Of a DNA stretch of 64,000 nt, positions 11,728 to 23,271 are shown one piece after another. A program made the translations under genes and the position numbers. Below the pieces are notes generated by a model, which saw only the letters and a program-made list of their open reading frames with translations, was not told the DNA's origin and ran no database searches. Source of the DNA: Bradysia coprophila (lineage: Eukaryota; Arthropoda; Insecta; Diptera; Sciaridae); assembly GCF_014529535.1 (NCBI RefSeq), contig NC_050735.1, forward strand, positions 2,170,001 to 2,234,000, written 5' to 3'. The stretch's first letter is position 1. Every line of letters starts with the position of its first letter.

Positions 11728-11812
11728 CAAACCTGAAAGAACCAGGTTAAGACAACCCTGAGTTGATCACGAAGGCGGTGACACACAAAAACAAAATTCT
11801 TTCAGAACCTTG
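11728..11812. mobile_element. MITE, CAAGGTTCTGAAAGAA ends
   Basis: The ends CAAACCTGAAAGAA and TTCTTTCAGAACCTTG are inverted. The interior shares GATCACGAAGGCGGTGACACAC with the larger member at 16913-17354. Confidence 0.5.
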
Positions 11813-12466
11813 ATTATAATATTCTGTAATATAAGGTAAAAGCAAAATGAAATGATCTAGTCTGGTTTTTGACAATTGAAATTCAGTTGACAAAAATGAG
11901 GCTCGATAATTTTGTTTTGCTTTCACTTCAATTGATTAATTATTTTGGAAAAATTATCAGTCAAGGGACCCGACCCGCCCAAAAGGTGGGACCTAGTTAT
12001 TTAAATCTAACACATTCGTGGCCGTTATTGCGGTCCTATATTTTTGAAAAAGGATTCTGGTGAAATCGAAAATGAAATACAAGACACATTAATGTAGGCT
12101 ACAATTTTAGCTAAGCATCGATGCCTCTTAAACCGTTTTTGAACAGGCAACTTGCTGCTTCCGTCTACGATCTACTCTTATTAGAAGATCAAAAAATAGA
12201 CTTGATATCCGTATTGTTTCGTATCATTGATTTAAAAACGTTTTCTATCGTTTCTACTTGGGTTTAGACTATATGGAACAACAAATTGTTTGACACTTCA
12301 GAATAGTGAAGAACAGAAGATTGCATGACAACCACAACTATATTTTGACTTCAGCACAACAATATTTGTTGTGAAAACTTTAATTTATTTATTTTATTAT
12401 TATTATTCCATTTATTTCAAGAAAAAATAGAGGTTACAGTTTCCTACTTCTAATTACATAGAAGAT

Positions 12467-14687
12467 ATGGATCCACTAACAACCACAGATTATGATAGCA
12501 CGCCGAGCAAGAAATTCGGCGAAATATATTGCAATTACATGGGAGTGCTTAAGTTTAATTGTGTTCTCTGTCCCAAACAAATGGATCACAGCGAAGAGTT
12601 CATTCTGCATTATATGATACACTTTCGAGATGTGTTTGAGATCAAACAAGAATTATTGCAAGACGACCAACACATGTTTGAACCAAATGTTGGGATCGCC
12701 GAACCAGTGGAACTTGTCTGCACAAAAGAAATCAAATTGGAAGAACCTCGCACGTCGATCAGCGAGGAAATCAAACCGGAACCCAGGTACTCCGAAGATA
12801 CCGGTTCCGACCATTCGTTTAGTGACGTTGAATCAACGCATTCGTCAAAGTTGAAGCTAATTCAGCCGAGGAAATGTGGCATTTGTGGACAGACATTTGT
12901 TGTGAGAAAGATGCTCAAATATCACATTCGCATCCATCAAGCCGGTCCGACGCCGAAATACTATCAATGTGATGTTTGCGGGCGCAGAGTGAACCAAAAG
13001 AAAAATCTACTGACCCACATCCGACGAAGACACGGTCAGAAAGTGAAATGTGAAATATGTGGGAAAATGCTGCGTCAACACTATATGGTAAGGGCTGCAC
13101 TTGATGTGCTTGTACATTCAGTCAGTGCAAGATAATATAAGTTGTCCTGAAATTTCGATGATATGAGTATCGACGACCTCCTGAAGAAACAGTGAGACGA
13201 GTTGCCACTTCTTCAGACAGTCGTCGATACTCATGTGGTCGAATTTCCAGGACAATATAATACAATAATTTCTGTTCAGGTTGCCCATGTTCGTCGGCAT
13301 AACAATGAGCGAAATTTTAAGTGCGTGTTATGTGACAAAGGTAAATGCATCGACGTCGGAAAGACGTGAAATCCCATTACCCGTCTGATTGATTCGCACC
13401 TTTACAGCTTTCGTTATGGCCGGTGAATTAACATCACATTTGAAATCGCACTACACTGCCCCACCAGAGAAATTACCGAGCTCGAAAAAGTTCGTTGAAC
13501 CGAAAACTTGTACTGTCTGTGGTCAACGGTTTATCGGAATCAGTGCATACGAGCGACACATTCAAAGTCATGGAACCACACCATCGCTGTACGAATGTGA
13601 TATATGTGGCGGGTAAGAAATGTGCGAAGGAGGACGATGGATTCAGTGGATTTTATTCTACTTCTTTGTAGGAAGGTGAAGGAGAAAAAGAATCTGCGAT
13701 CGCACATGTTGACTTTGCATTCTGGATTGCCAAAAGTGAAGGTGCCCTGCACTATTTGCGGTAAGCGAAGACACGGAAACGAATGTACCAAACGGATTTT
13801 TATTTGCTCTTATCGGCATGAATTATAGGCAAGGTGTTCACTCGGAAATATCTGAATTTACATGTCAGGAAGCACAATCTGCTGGACCGAAAACCTAGTC
13901 ATATGTGCCCTATTTGCGGCAAAACGTTCCTTGTTAGCGGTGACCTTTCCGCCCATATTCGTCAGCATAACAAAGTTGTGGAAACTGCTCCCTGTCAGGT
14001 GTGCGGTAAGGTATTTGCCATTCCGGGTCCTCTAACCGATCATATGCGTGTTCATACCGGCGAAAGGTGAGAAACCGAAACCGTTCATCCAAAGTATATG
14101 AACACTGAAGGTACAGGTACCGCAGATCCGCAAAAACACGCGGATCCCTACTTTTGGGTGAATATAATTTTCATAACGTTGGACACAAGTAAAATCGAGT
14201 AAAAATCACTTTGTTAGGTTGCACTCCAATACTCAACACCGAAAACTAACTTTATACTGAGCAATGCAGTTCTGACAACATTATTACGCCAAACATCACA
14301 GATGCAACATTATAATTCTTATATTCACCCAAACGTCGGGATCCGTATTCCTTGCTATTCCCTGAGGGTGTGCGGTACCTTCAGTGTTTATATACTTTGC
14401 GTTCAGCTACTGTTTGTTGTGTACTCTACTTGTTACATTTCAGACCATTCCCATGTCAAATTTGCGGCACACGTTTCCGGACAAAGAATATGCTCTACGT
14501 CCATCGCACCATCCATTGGACGGGAAAGAATTTTAGCTGTGAACTCTGTGATATGAAATTTAAAAATCCGGCCGGTGTCCGAAGTCACAAACGCAAAGTT
14601 CATGGCAAGAAAATTACGTCGCGTAAGAGACGAACAAATGATTTTGTCGAACCGGTTATCAAACAAGAGAATTTGAATGTTCAATGA
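12467..14687 (+). CDS. C2H2 zinc-finger protein, about 12 fingers, six exons
   Basis: Exons 12467-13087, 13280-13340, 13408-13612, 13672-13760, 13829-14066 and 14444-14687 all have GT-AG borders and join in frame to 485 residues. The N-terminal block (KFGEIYC, finger CVLC...LHYMIH, HFRDVF) matches the C-terminus of the recombinase-derived protein at 4303. An acidic linker with SUMO-type motifs (IKLE, IKPE) follows. Then come about eleven C2H2 fingers, most spaced C-x2-C-x12-H-x3/4-H, including a classic HTGERP linker spanning the exon 5/6 junction. The C-terminus is basic and ends VIKQENLNVQ. Such proteins are nuclear, sequence-specific DNA binders; the target is unknown. Introns 1 and 5 carry MITE-like palindromes (13142-13255, 14101-14388). 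Introns 2-4 are 59-68 bases. I see no defect that would inactivate it. Confidence 0.9.
13142..13255. mobile_element. 114-bp MITE in intron 1 of the zinc-finger gene
   Basis: The arms begin TTGTCCTGAAATTTCGAT and contain GAGTATCGACGAC. They pair with 13220-13255. The element lies wholly within the intron, enlarging it to 192 bases. Confidence 0.75.
14101..14388. mobile_element. 288-bp MITE in intron 5 of the zinc-finger gene
   Basis: Terminal repeats AACACTGAAGGTAC and GTACCTTCAGTGTT are exact complements. Internal blocks GCGGATCC and TTGGGTGAATATAA also pair, imperfectly. It explains why this intron is 377 bases while its neighbours are about 60. Confidence 0.75.
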
Positions 14688-14876
14688 AATGCACACCTTG
14701 ACTGTACAGAAAGATATTGTTGGTGTTTTTTATCCGCTCAAGGATGTCGTTTCTTCACGCCAATCTTTCGGATGGTAAAGCTGTAAAGCACCAACATTAC
14801 AAGGTAAGTGATGCACCGAAACAAAACTTTACAGTCAACGCAGAAGTGATCGTTTATTCAATCATTGTCACCGGAC

Positions 14877-16006
14877 CTAAGCCGGCTCAACAAAGTTATC
14901 ACCAATACGTATGCCATAGTAGATGTGATTCGCCTTCCGGTAGGCCCACGCCATTTTTTTGGCAGTAAAATAATGTCCAACGTTACCATTTATGTCGATT
15001 GTAATCGCTCCTGCAGCATGGGTAAGTCTTTCGGTCATTTTTTCAAGAACGATCCGAGTCGCTGTTTGAGCATCCTCATTCAAGTACTCGATTCGTTGAA
15101 GAATTTTCTGCGCAACATTGTATCGCATAATAGTTTCGCCATGGCCTGTCGTCGATACGCCCCCTTAAATGAAAACAAATTAGATGACTAAACGTGTACA
15201 AAGATCTGCGAATGTACCAGCGTTATTGTCTGCGTAGGTACCAGATCCGATTAATGGTGTATCACCAATGCGACCAACAATTTTGCCTGTCATGCCTCCA
15301 GTAGACGTAGCCACGGCAATGTTTCCATTTCTATCAATTGCGACCGCTCCAACAGTGCCCACGTCTCCGATTTCTGTTTTAGCATTGACAGTGCTGAAAC
15401 CCTTAGCTTTGTCTCGTTTAAACGCTTCCAAAGCGTCTTTGGCATGCTGGGTAACTAATTGTCCCTTCGGATCTAGAATCTCGATTTGCTGCTCCCTGGC
15501 GAATCTCATGGCACCATCTGCACCGAGAAATGTGTGATTCGTATTTTCCATAACCCGGCGAGCTAGCGTAATCGGATGCAAAATGTCCTCAACCAGTGTC
15601 ACACAGCCTGCTTTTAAATCATCGCCCGACATTATGCTCGCTTCCATCGACACAACACCATCCAAATTTAACACCGATCCCAATCCTACAAATGACAGAA
15701 AGTTTCTCCATTCAACGCAACCGTCTCAACCTTCTATACGAAACCGTTAAGCCTCAACACAAACCATATGCTGCAAATTAAAGGGATTTCTAAAGCGTAA
15801 CCTGCATTAAAATTTTCATCCAACTCCATCGATCGAACAGCTTCTTCCACTGCATCCAAGACGCTTCCTCCCGCCATTAATCTGTCATAGCCTAATCGGG
15901 CTGCTAATTTCGTTCCTTGATGTTTTTCATGATCACGACTATCGGGAATATCTCCTGCGCCACCATGAACAATGACCACTGGTTCGATTTGTCTCGGTAA
16001 TTGATT
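14877..16006 (-). CDS. Isoaspartyl peptidase/L-asparaginase (Ntn hydrolase)
   Basis: This is a plant-type asparaginase of the N-terminal nucleophile family, which splits isoaspartyl dipeptides and asparagine in the cytosol. Exons 16006-15802, 15685-15218 and 15163-14877 join in frame to 319 residues. Order: IVHGGAGDIPD, SVLDAVEEAVR, DENFNAG/LGSVLN (joined across intron 1), MEASIM, the autocleavage site before Thr in VGTVGAVAID, STGG, VGRIGDTPLIGSGTYAD, then TTGHGE. All expected substrate-site motifs are present, so it should be active. Coding opens at an acceptor, so a tiny first exon must supply the ATG. The best candidate is ATGAAT at 16187-16182 before a GTGCGT donor, giving 321 residues, but this is uncertain. 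It sits tail to tail with the plus-strand zinc-finger gene, 189 bases apart. Confidence 0.9.
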
Positions 16007-16606
16007 CTGAATAATTGAGAATTGAGGATTTTATGAACGGAATAGCAATAAATGAGAAACATAGGGCACTGTGAAGTGCATCGTTATATACAACACGTAG
16101 AGTTTACAACTTGTTTTCAACGAAAATAATCAAATCAAACAAGCGAAAACAGAAATGAGCAGAAAACTGGTCATTACGCACATTCATTGTTGTTGTTATG
16201 TTTGACCTTTCCAGATTTTAATCAGCCAAAAATCAATAAAAACTTCGTTAAATTGAGTATTCTTTGTTGCGTTTTTGTCACAATAATATACTATCCAAAC
16301 AACACCTCACAACACATCAGAGTCAACTGCAGTCTGGCTTTGTGTGCGCATACAATCATATCAAACCAATTCCATTCATTCATTTATCTCTTTAATACAG
16401 TATAGTAGGGTGATTCGCGTTGAAATTGAGAGCATCTCCATCGGCGAGTTTTTTGTATCGGCTTTGAAGTTAATTTGTATGCGTTTTGATTAGAAATTTT
16501 TTCATAACAAGTTGTGAGAGTCTCTGCTGATGAGTTTGTTAGGCCGAAAAATTACGGTTGAAACGAAACTGTAATAAAACGTCACACAAAGTTGAATCGA
16601 CACAAC
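16007..16606. other. 5' flank of the asparaginase gene
   Basis: It contains the putative first exon (16182-16187) and leader of the asparaginase. Otherwise no gene is seen. Confidence 0.35.
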
Positions 16607-16768
16607 CAACGCACTTCAAGCAAAAGTGGTACTCTAAATAGGGTACTGAAACTTGACAGTGCTCCATACAAAATTTTACACTGTAAAAAGAGTGGGGATA
16701 AAATTTCATTCAAAATAGTACTATATTTGGCAGCTGTCATTAATTGCACTTTTGCTTGAAGTGCGTTG
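16607..16768. mobile_element. MITE, CAACGCACTTCAAGC family, 7-bp duplication, copy 1
   Basis: 162 bp. Terminal repeats CAACGCACTTCAAGCAAAAG face their complement. ACACAAC flanks both sides (16600-16606, 16769-16775). Full relatives lie at 55985-56145 and 63379-63564. Seven-base duplications are unusual; Dada-like or P-like transposons come to mind, without proof. Confidence 0.88.
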
Positions 16769-16912
16769 ACACAACGCTAAATTGAGGTCTAACTTTGTGC
16801 GAAAAACTGATATATTTTTGATGATAGCTTCGTATCCGCGTCCTTTCTGAAAAAACCGGGACCATTGTTTTGTGTCAAGAAGTGTGTTGGCTTTCAGTAA
16901 AAATGATAAACG

Positions 16913-17354
16913 CAAGGCTCTGAAAGACCAAGACACCCACGAAGGCGGGTGACACACTAATCCTGACAAACAGATACATTCCGCTGACAGATTGTTTGAA
17001 ATCACGGCAGAGTAAAATAAACCAGGCAGGAGCGGTTCATTTTCGAAACGTCAAATAAGGGACCTAATACAGTGTATAAAAATGAACTCAAATGAGCACT
17101 GACATAAATCGAAAAACTTTATGCGCAAAAAATATAGGGCTACAAGTTTATTCAGGTCCCTAGTCAAAACCACTTTACTCTGTCGTGTTGAAATGCCAAC
17201 TTGAAGAAAAAAAAAGTTTTTATCAAGTTGACATTTCAAACAATCCGCAATGAGTCCGCTCAACAAAAAGCATCTGTCAAAATTTGTGTGTCACCACGGT
17301 CACCACCTTCGTGATCAACTAAGAAGTGTCACAACCTGTTCCTTCAGAACCTTG
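16913..17354. mobile_element. MITE with CAAGG ends, carrying a nested MITE
   Basis: The ends CAAGGCTCTGAAAGA and its near complement (17340-17354) are inverted. Subterminal GGCGGGTGACACAC faces GTGTGTCACCACGG. A second element (17003-17187) sits inside. A small relative is at 11728-11812. Confidence 0.7.
17003..17187. mobile_element. MITE, CACGNCAGAGTAAA family, nested copy
   Basis: 185 bp with ends CACGGCAGAGTAAA and TTTACTCTGTCGTG. TTGAAAT flanks both sides (16996-17002, 17188-17194). It is inserted into the CAAGG-ended element, so it is the younger of the two. Related copies: 21306-21499 (intact), fragments at 17480-17530, 33627-33756 and 63794 onward. Confidence 0.85.
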
Positions 17355-17355
17355 G

Positions 17356-17462
17356 ATAAATGTTTGTGGTGGTGTAGTCTAGTATGAGAAAACTCAGAAT
17401 TTGTGCCAATTTTAGTAAACTTTTCCGTTTTCTCGTAGTTGGTTACACCACAAACATTTATT
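17356..17462. repeat. 107-bp inverted repeat
   Basis: The arms ATAAATGTTTGTGGTG and CACCACAAACATTTAT close a loop of about 65 bases. Probably another small MITE. Confidence 0.55.
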
Positions 17463-18042
17463 GTTTTTACTCAAAGCTAACACCACAGCAGAGCAAAATA
17501 AATCAGGCAGGAGCGGCATTTTTACCTGATTTCTTTCGCTGTTTCTTACCAAAATGACCATGATGACAAAAAAAAAAACGTGGAGAAACTTTTGGCTCCC
17601 TACCAAGGATGTCTTATTTTTGACCGTTTAACAACTTTCAATTATCAAATCGTGAATTCCAGAGGTGTAAACGTTTTGGTCCTTAGACTATATGTGGTTA
17701 TTTGGTCTCCTACATCCAACGATACCATCAACGCCCGTTTTCAACGATTGGAACAAGATTTATTCAAATACTGTTGTGTGGGCACCCAAATATCCTCAGT
17801 CTTTTCACCGAAAGAGAACTGAGTTGGGAAAAAAACTGTTTCACGAAAATCTTAGGATTGAACAACGATATCAAGCCATCAACTGATAAAATCGAAAATT
17901 GGTCTATGATTTCGCAAGTTCACTCTTAATGAAGTTTTCATTGAATTATGGATTGAAAGAACATTTTCAATTTCAATTCATTCAATTTATTTGTTGGAAA
18001 CAATGTTTAGTAAATATTCCAGAGTCGAGCCTCTTGAATTTC
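17463..18042. other. Downstream flank of the LRR gene
   Basis: A fragment of the CACGNCAGAGTAAA element lies at 17480-17530. No coding exon is seen, and the 3' end of the minus-strand LRR gene falls here. Confidence 0.4.
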
Positions 18043-20942
18043 CTATTTGTTACAGACAATGTCATAATGTTGGTTTTCAACTGCATCGGCTGCCGTCATT
18101 TCATTTCTTCGATATAAAACGTCAGCAGCGTAATGTTCACTGTACTCTCGTTTCCTAAGTAAAAATGTAATCAAAACAGCAACAATGATGACCAAACATA
18201 AAATAATAAAAATGCAACTAATTAGCGGTAGATTTGTGTTCTTTCCATCGTTGAACTGTTCGTAATTTGCAAGTTCTTGGCTACTATTTATGCCTTGATG
18301 ATTCACTTGAATAATTTCCTTCAAAACTTTTTGAGGACCGATGAATACACTAGTTAGTTTCTGTATTGCTTCAGTCGTAACGTCCGCTTCCTCATTCGGC
18401 TCAGCTCCAGGATTAGCCGTATTGCAATCGATCCTATTTGAAACAGAGTACAAGTTTTTCCATGTGATTGATTTGAAAAGTTTATGTTTCAAGTACCAGC
18501 AACTGAATTTATTGCTATCAACGCCGATAATTCTTATGTTTGGAAGCCGAGAGCTGGTAAAACCCGTCAATTCTCGTAATTGATTATTGGCAATCGAAAA
18601 CCAATTCAACTTCCTTACTAGACGAGACGGAAGAATATTAACATCCAATGTTTTCAGCTTATTATTGGACAGATCTAATATTTCAAGATGAAACAACGTT
18701 GCAAATGACCCAGTTTTAATCTCAGATAAAGCATTTGACGATAAATTCAAATAATTCAGATTCACCAGATTCACAAAGGTGTTGTTGTTGAAATTATGAA
18801 TCAAATTGTTTGATAAGTCCAACAGGACTAAACGTGTCAAACTTTCAAACACATCGGCGTCCAAATTTTGAATTTCGTTCTTCGATAAATCCAAATGGGC
18901 TAAGTTTGAATGATTTTCCAAAATATGTTTGTCCATACCCGTGAGTTGATTGTGTGACAAGTTCAATTTATTTAAATTAAAATCACCCGAAAATGCAAAG
19001 TCATCAATTACTCGAATTTTATTTAAGGACAAATTAATTTCAGTTAATTGAACCGTTTTATGCAGGGGTCGTACTACTCCTTATTTTCCTGATTTTCCTT
19101 ATTTTTGAAAAAACCACCTTATTCCTCCTTATTTTTGAAAAAGTTCCTTTTTTTTCCTTATTTTTCAATAATTTTGACGAGAAAACTACATTTTTGGATA
19201 ACAGATAATAAAAAAAAATCGCTGCGCGGCAGAATACTGAGCAATAGGGTCATCGTAAATCTTCACCCGATCTCCTACTGCTAGTAAACAAACCATAGAA
19301 ATGTAGTTCCTTGTTGTCGATTTTACTGAAGAAAAATATCCACGTGGATTACAGTAATTTTGCTACCTTCCCACTCAATGGGAAGAGCGGTGTTGAAGAA
19401 GGGGAGGGAGGGTAGAATTGAAGGTAACGGACGAATGTTTGGAAAGAATTGCCTCTGTCTCACGCTAAAAAGCGCGGTCATACTAAGTCAGTTAAAGCAT
19501 CGACTTTACAAAAAGTCAGTCTAAGAAACAATCTAACGACAATAGAGCACAGTGGGGGAGGGGGTCCCAAAGTTTCAAAATTTTGGTGGACGCCACTTGT
19601 GTGCGACCTGTTGGAGGCTTGAAAAGGTCAATGGAATCTACCTGTTCCAAGTCATCTATGGGAAGAATCATTATTTTATTATTTCACTGATGTACTAAGA
19701 GGGAAACTTTCCCAACAAACTATTTGGTGGTAGATCACACAAAAAAACAAGACCTACATAAACTTAAATTCATTTGATCAAATTATTGTGTTGTTTACAA
19801 ATTTGATATAATTCTGACCTCAAATCTCTACTTCACCTAAAAGAAAATTAAGGAATGTAGCATATTGAGAAATGTACAGTTTTATCCTGAGGTTCAAAAC
19901 ACGACCTACAACCAATGGAATGTTGTAAAGAGCCATAGTCTTATTTTGTGGGTTGTGTGGATTATTTGTATTAATATTTACACGTAAATATTCACAGTCC
20001 ACAAAATAAACAATTGACATGGTATAAGAAAGTAGCGGTAAGCTAAGGTTAATAATTTCAAATTAACTTTTACTATTAAACCATGGTAATTCATAGGCCG
20101 CGTTCAGGAACGAAAAATTCTTCACTGAGTGAACATTCGTTTCGTTGAGTTAACGCTGTCAAGTTTAACTTTGAGGTTAGATTTCTCACGATGTACTTTG
20201 GTCGTGAAAGTTTACCCAGATGTCATGAACGTTTCGTTTCTGAACGTGGCCCATTGCGTTTAAGTGGATTTAAGTGGATTAAATTAGTGTAAAATCGTTG
20301 AATATGGGTATGGGAATTTTTGACAAACTTCGTAATTTTTGATTATGAGCCTAAAAAAGCGTGCAGGGGGTGTGCGTATAAAAAATCATCAAGATTTTTA
20401 CCCAAAAATTTACTTCCAAGCTCCTTATTTTCTCCTTATTTTTTTAAAAAACCTCCTTATTTCCTTAATAAGGCACGCCATTTTTGAGTGCGAGGTCTGG
20501 TTTTATGAAATAAGAATGATGGAATTTCTTTGACCTCATTGCGTGATGCATCTAGTTTTAGTAAATTTATGGCTTCGTCAAAATCACTCATTTGAAACAA
20601 CTGCAAGCCAATGTCAGAAATGTTTAATGTGTGCACATTATAATAAAACTTGAATAAATCGCTTGGAATTTTTGTTAAGATACACTTATCAAAATTCACT
20701 GTTCCAATCCATTTCGCAAGAAAGCCTGATTCAAAATCAGGATACAGATGTTGATTTAGACAAATATTTTCGTCATGAAAAAATGTTTTCACTGGTAATA
20801 TTTCTGAGCAAACGAATGTCACATTGCATTCAGTTTCTATATCGTCGTAGTAATAACAACTGTCGATGTACGGATATTTTTCCGTAAAAACAGTTTTAAA
20901 TGTTATAAAGAAAACCGCGTAGGATATTAAATTGAATTTCAT
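18043..20942 (-). CDS. LRR transmembrane protein, split by a hAT-like insertion
   Basis: Part 1 (20942-20500) starts with a signal peptide (FNLISYAVFFITF) and a Cys-containing N-terminal region. Part 2 (19054-18043) holds about seven LxxLxLSxNxL leucine-rich repeats, a Cys-bearing cap (FSCWYLKHKL), a spacer, a membrane helix (SCIFIILCLVIIVAVLITFL) and a short cytoplasmic tail with Tyr residues. It is a type I surface receptor-like protein; the cap resembles secreted insect LRR immune proteins, but the ligand is unknown. Between the parts sits a 1437-bp element with duplicated GTTTTATG. Leaving out the element and one duplicate gives a single open frame of 484 codons with no other defect. As it stands the frame runs into the element and stops after 13 codons, so this haplotype is probably null unless the element is spliced out. 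Confidence 0.85.
19063..20499. mobile_element. hAT-like non-autonomous element inside the LRR gene
   Basis: 1437 bp, flanked by exact 8-bp duplications GTTTTATG (19055-19062, 20500-20507). The terminal repeats are imperfect: CAGGGGTCGTACT at one end, and CAGACCTCGCACT read inward from the other. Multiple CTCCTTATTTT motifs sit near both ends, typical of hAT subterminal transposase sites. No transposase frame is present. A smaller palindrome (20095-20252) is nested in it. Confidence 0.9.
20095..20252. mobile_element. MITE nested in the hAT-like element
   Basis: The arms GGCCGCGTTCAGGAACGAAA and the near complement ending CTGAACGTGGCC enclose about 110 bases. It is carried inside 19063-20499. 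Confidence 0.65.
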
Positions 20943-21305
20943 TTTTAACGATATTTATTATTAATTAAATATTTATTGTGATTATTATCGATTTTAGTGA
21001 ACTGTGTTATTTATCCGGACAATTCTTTTCAACTAAGAGCGATGGGTTATTATGTGTACCCACTACCCAACTGATCCTATCAAGTTTAAATACAAATGTT
21101 TGAATAATTTGCTAAATATAAATGGTATCTCACACTTTGTTCATTCGACACTTGTGAACGATGCTGGATTATTTATCAATTTAAATGATTCATATCCTTT
21201 TAATTCAATTTTTTTTGGATTATTCATTTTTTGAATTGATTAAAATTTCATCGAGTTTCGAATAAAGAATCTTGCATAAGTAAATAAGAGAAAACTGGTA
21301 AAAAC

Positions 21306-21499
21306 CACGTCAGAGTAAATTAAACCAGTCAGGAGCGGTTCATTTTCGAAACGTCAAATAAGGGTCCTAATACACTGTATGAAAATGAACTCAAATGAAC
21401 ACTGACATAAATCGAAAAATTTTATTCTCGAAAAATTTAGGGCCACTCAGGTCCCCAGTTAAATCAGCGCTCCTGCCTGGTTAACTTTACTCTGTCGTG
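21306..21499. mobile_element. MITE, CACGNCAGAGTAAA family, 8-bp duplication
   Basis: 194 bp. The ends CACGTCAGAGTAAATTAAAC and TTAACTTTACTCTGTCGTG are inverted. GTAAAAAC is duplicated exactly (21298-21305, 21500-21507). The internal GGAGCGGTTCATTTTCGAAA matches the nested copy at 17003. The duplication length points to hAT or a relative. Confidence 0.9.
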
Positions 21500-21521
21500 G
21501 TAAAAACTATATTGTATTAAC

Positions 21522-22321
21522 GCACTCCAAGCAAAAGTGGTACCTGTTAAAAACAATGAAAGTATAAACCAGGTATGGTCTATTCATACAAACTGGAGGA
21601 CATAGCGATTTCATATAAAGAAACTCACCTCTCATGAAAGACATTCGACCACACCTTGTATTGAAGTTCATTGGTTCGATGCAGAATGGTCCACTGATCA
21701 CGAAAATAACAAAAAAAAAAAATTTAAAAAAAGCTCCCATGCGCACCTCTGAAAACCGACTTTTTGGTCACAGAGCCATAGTTATATTAGAGCAGTTCTG
21801 CCGACTGTGTTGGAACAAATTTGTTAAGTCGTGTATATGATAACTACTCGTAGAGACGGTGGCTTCAATTTGGCATATACTTTAAAATTTAAAAAAAAAT
21901 CGACTCACCGATGAAAAATTACGAAAAGTGTTCCCGACCATGACTTTTCCAGAAATTTTTTTGGAGTTAAAGCTTTTTAAAATCTGTGACTGGGAAGCAA
22001 AATAGTCGAGTCACAGTCTCTACGAGTAGTTATCATATGCACCTAACAAATTTGTTTCAACACAGTCGACAGAGCTGCTCTCAATATGGCTCTGTGAGTA
22101 AAAATATAATAATAAATAAAATGTGAGTCTGTGACCAAAAAGTCTGTTTTCAGAGGTGCGCATGGGAGCTTCGAACTTTTTTATTTTCGTGATCAGTGGA
22201 CCATTATGCATCGAGCCTACCCGCAGGCCTTCAAAAAATAAAAAAAGACTGCAAAACGCTACACCCTATTGGTTAAAAACCGTTTCATAGAAAAAAAGAG
22301 AGTAACTTTTACTTGGAGTGC
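21522..22321. mobile_element. 800-bp foldback element
   Basis: The ends GCACTCCAAGCAAAAG and CTTTTACTTGGAGTGC are inverted. Long inner arms (about 21660-21870 and 22010-22213) contain GGTCCACTGATCACG, CCCATGCGCACCTCTGAAAA and GATAACTACTCGTAGAGAC on opposite strands. The open frames here are by-products of this symmetry. The terminal motif is related to the CAACGCACTTCAAGC MITE. Confidence 0.75.
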
Positions 22322-23271
22322 ATTTTTTGTATGCTTGTTGCGTTGCTGGGTTGGACATTAGGCCTGACCGTGACAATGACATCAAGAACTGGCGCTTGTA
22401 CACTATCGCCTAGTCGGTTGGCCTGTAGAGGCGCCACATTTTTTTACAGGACTTCATTCACACTGGACTATTTTTTTTGTGTAACACCTTCACATTGATT
22501 CATTCCTATACTATGAAATATCACAGCAGTGAAGGTTCATGAAAAAATAATTCAGTGACACATAACAAAACGTACCAAAATGTAAAAGTCTGAGAGAAAA
22601 ACCTGTTACATTTCACTATTAATTTCAAAACAACCTTTTCGTGAACGTGAGATGACTGACAGTGGAAGTGATTCACTTGGGTCTCCTTTTTGGTCCCTAG
22701 TTCGTATCGGGTATGAATTCAATTCAACATAATTGAGAATACAGTGAATTACCTTGCACGACCATTGCATCGCCTTCATAGGCTACCTGTGACATTCAGT
22801 CACTTTCAATAACACATCCTCCCAAATTCATTGATATTCATGTTACAGCTCGTAAGCGAAATTCAACAGAATTGATGTGGACTTGCTCTCAAATTCATTT
22901 TTGTATCTCTTATTCGCCAAAAAAAAAAGCTTCCAACAGTCCAAAGATCATTCTAGTCCAATCGGGGATCCGCATAAGATCCTAAGTGGCAGTGGGGAGA
23001 TGAGCCAACTGCTCGAGCCCAAAATATCTGGTTGTGGTTAAAATTACGCCTATATAAATTTCTTGAGTGGAATACGGACCAAAACCAAAACGAGGCAATC
23101 ATTTCTCGCAATCTTCAAACATAGCTTCCCGCGGAACATGCATCACAATTTTTTATAATTCTCAATTACGTTATCACGTCTTTTATGAAGCCAGACAGAT
23201 ACTTTCGAGACGATTTAATTAATATGTAGTAATAATTAGAAGATTTTAGTGCATTTTACCGCATGTGAAAA
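22322..23271. other. Intergenic, no gene seen
   Basis: This is the region 3' of the desaturase gene. No exon, clean repeat or RNA gene is visible. Confidence 0.4.

Noticed and set aside
21507-22211. Several frames with shared peptide segments
   Set aside because: By-products of the 800-bp foldback element, which presents the same sequence on both strands.
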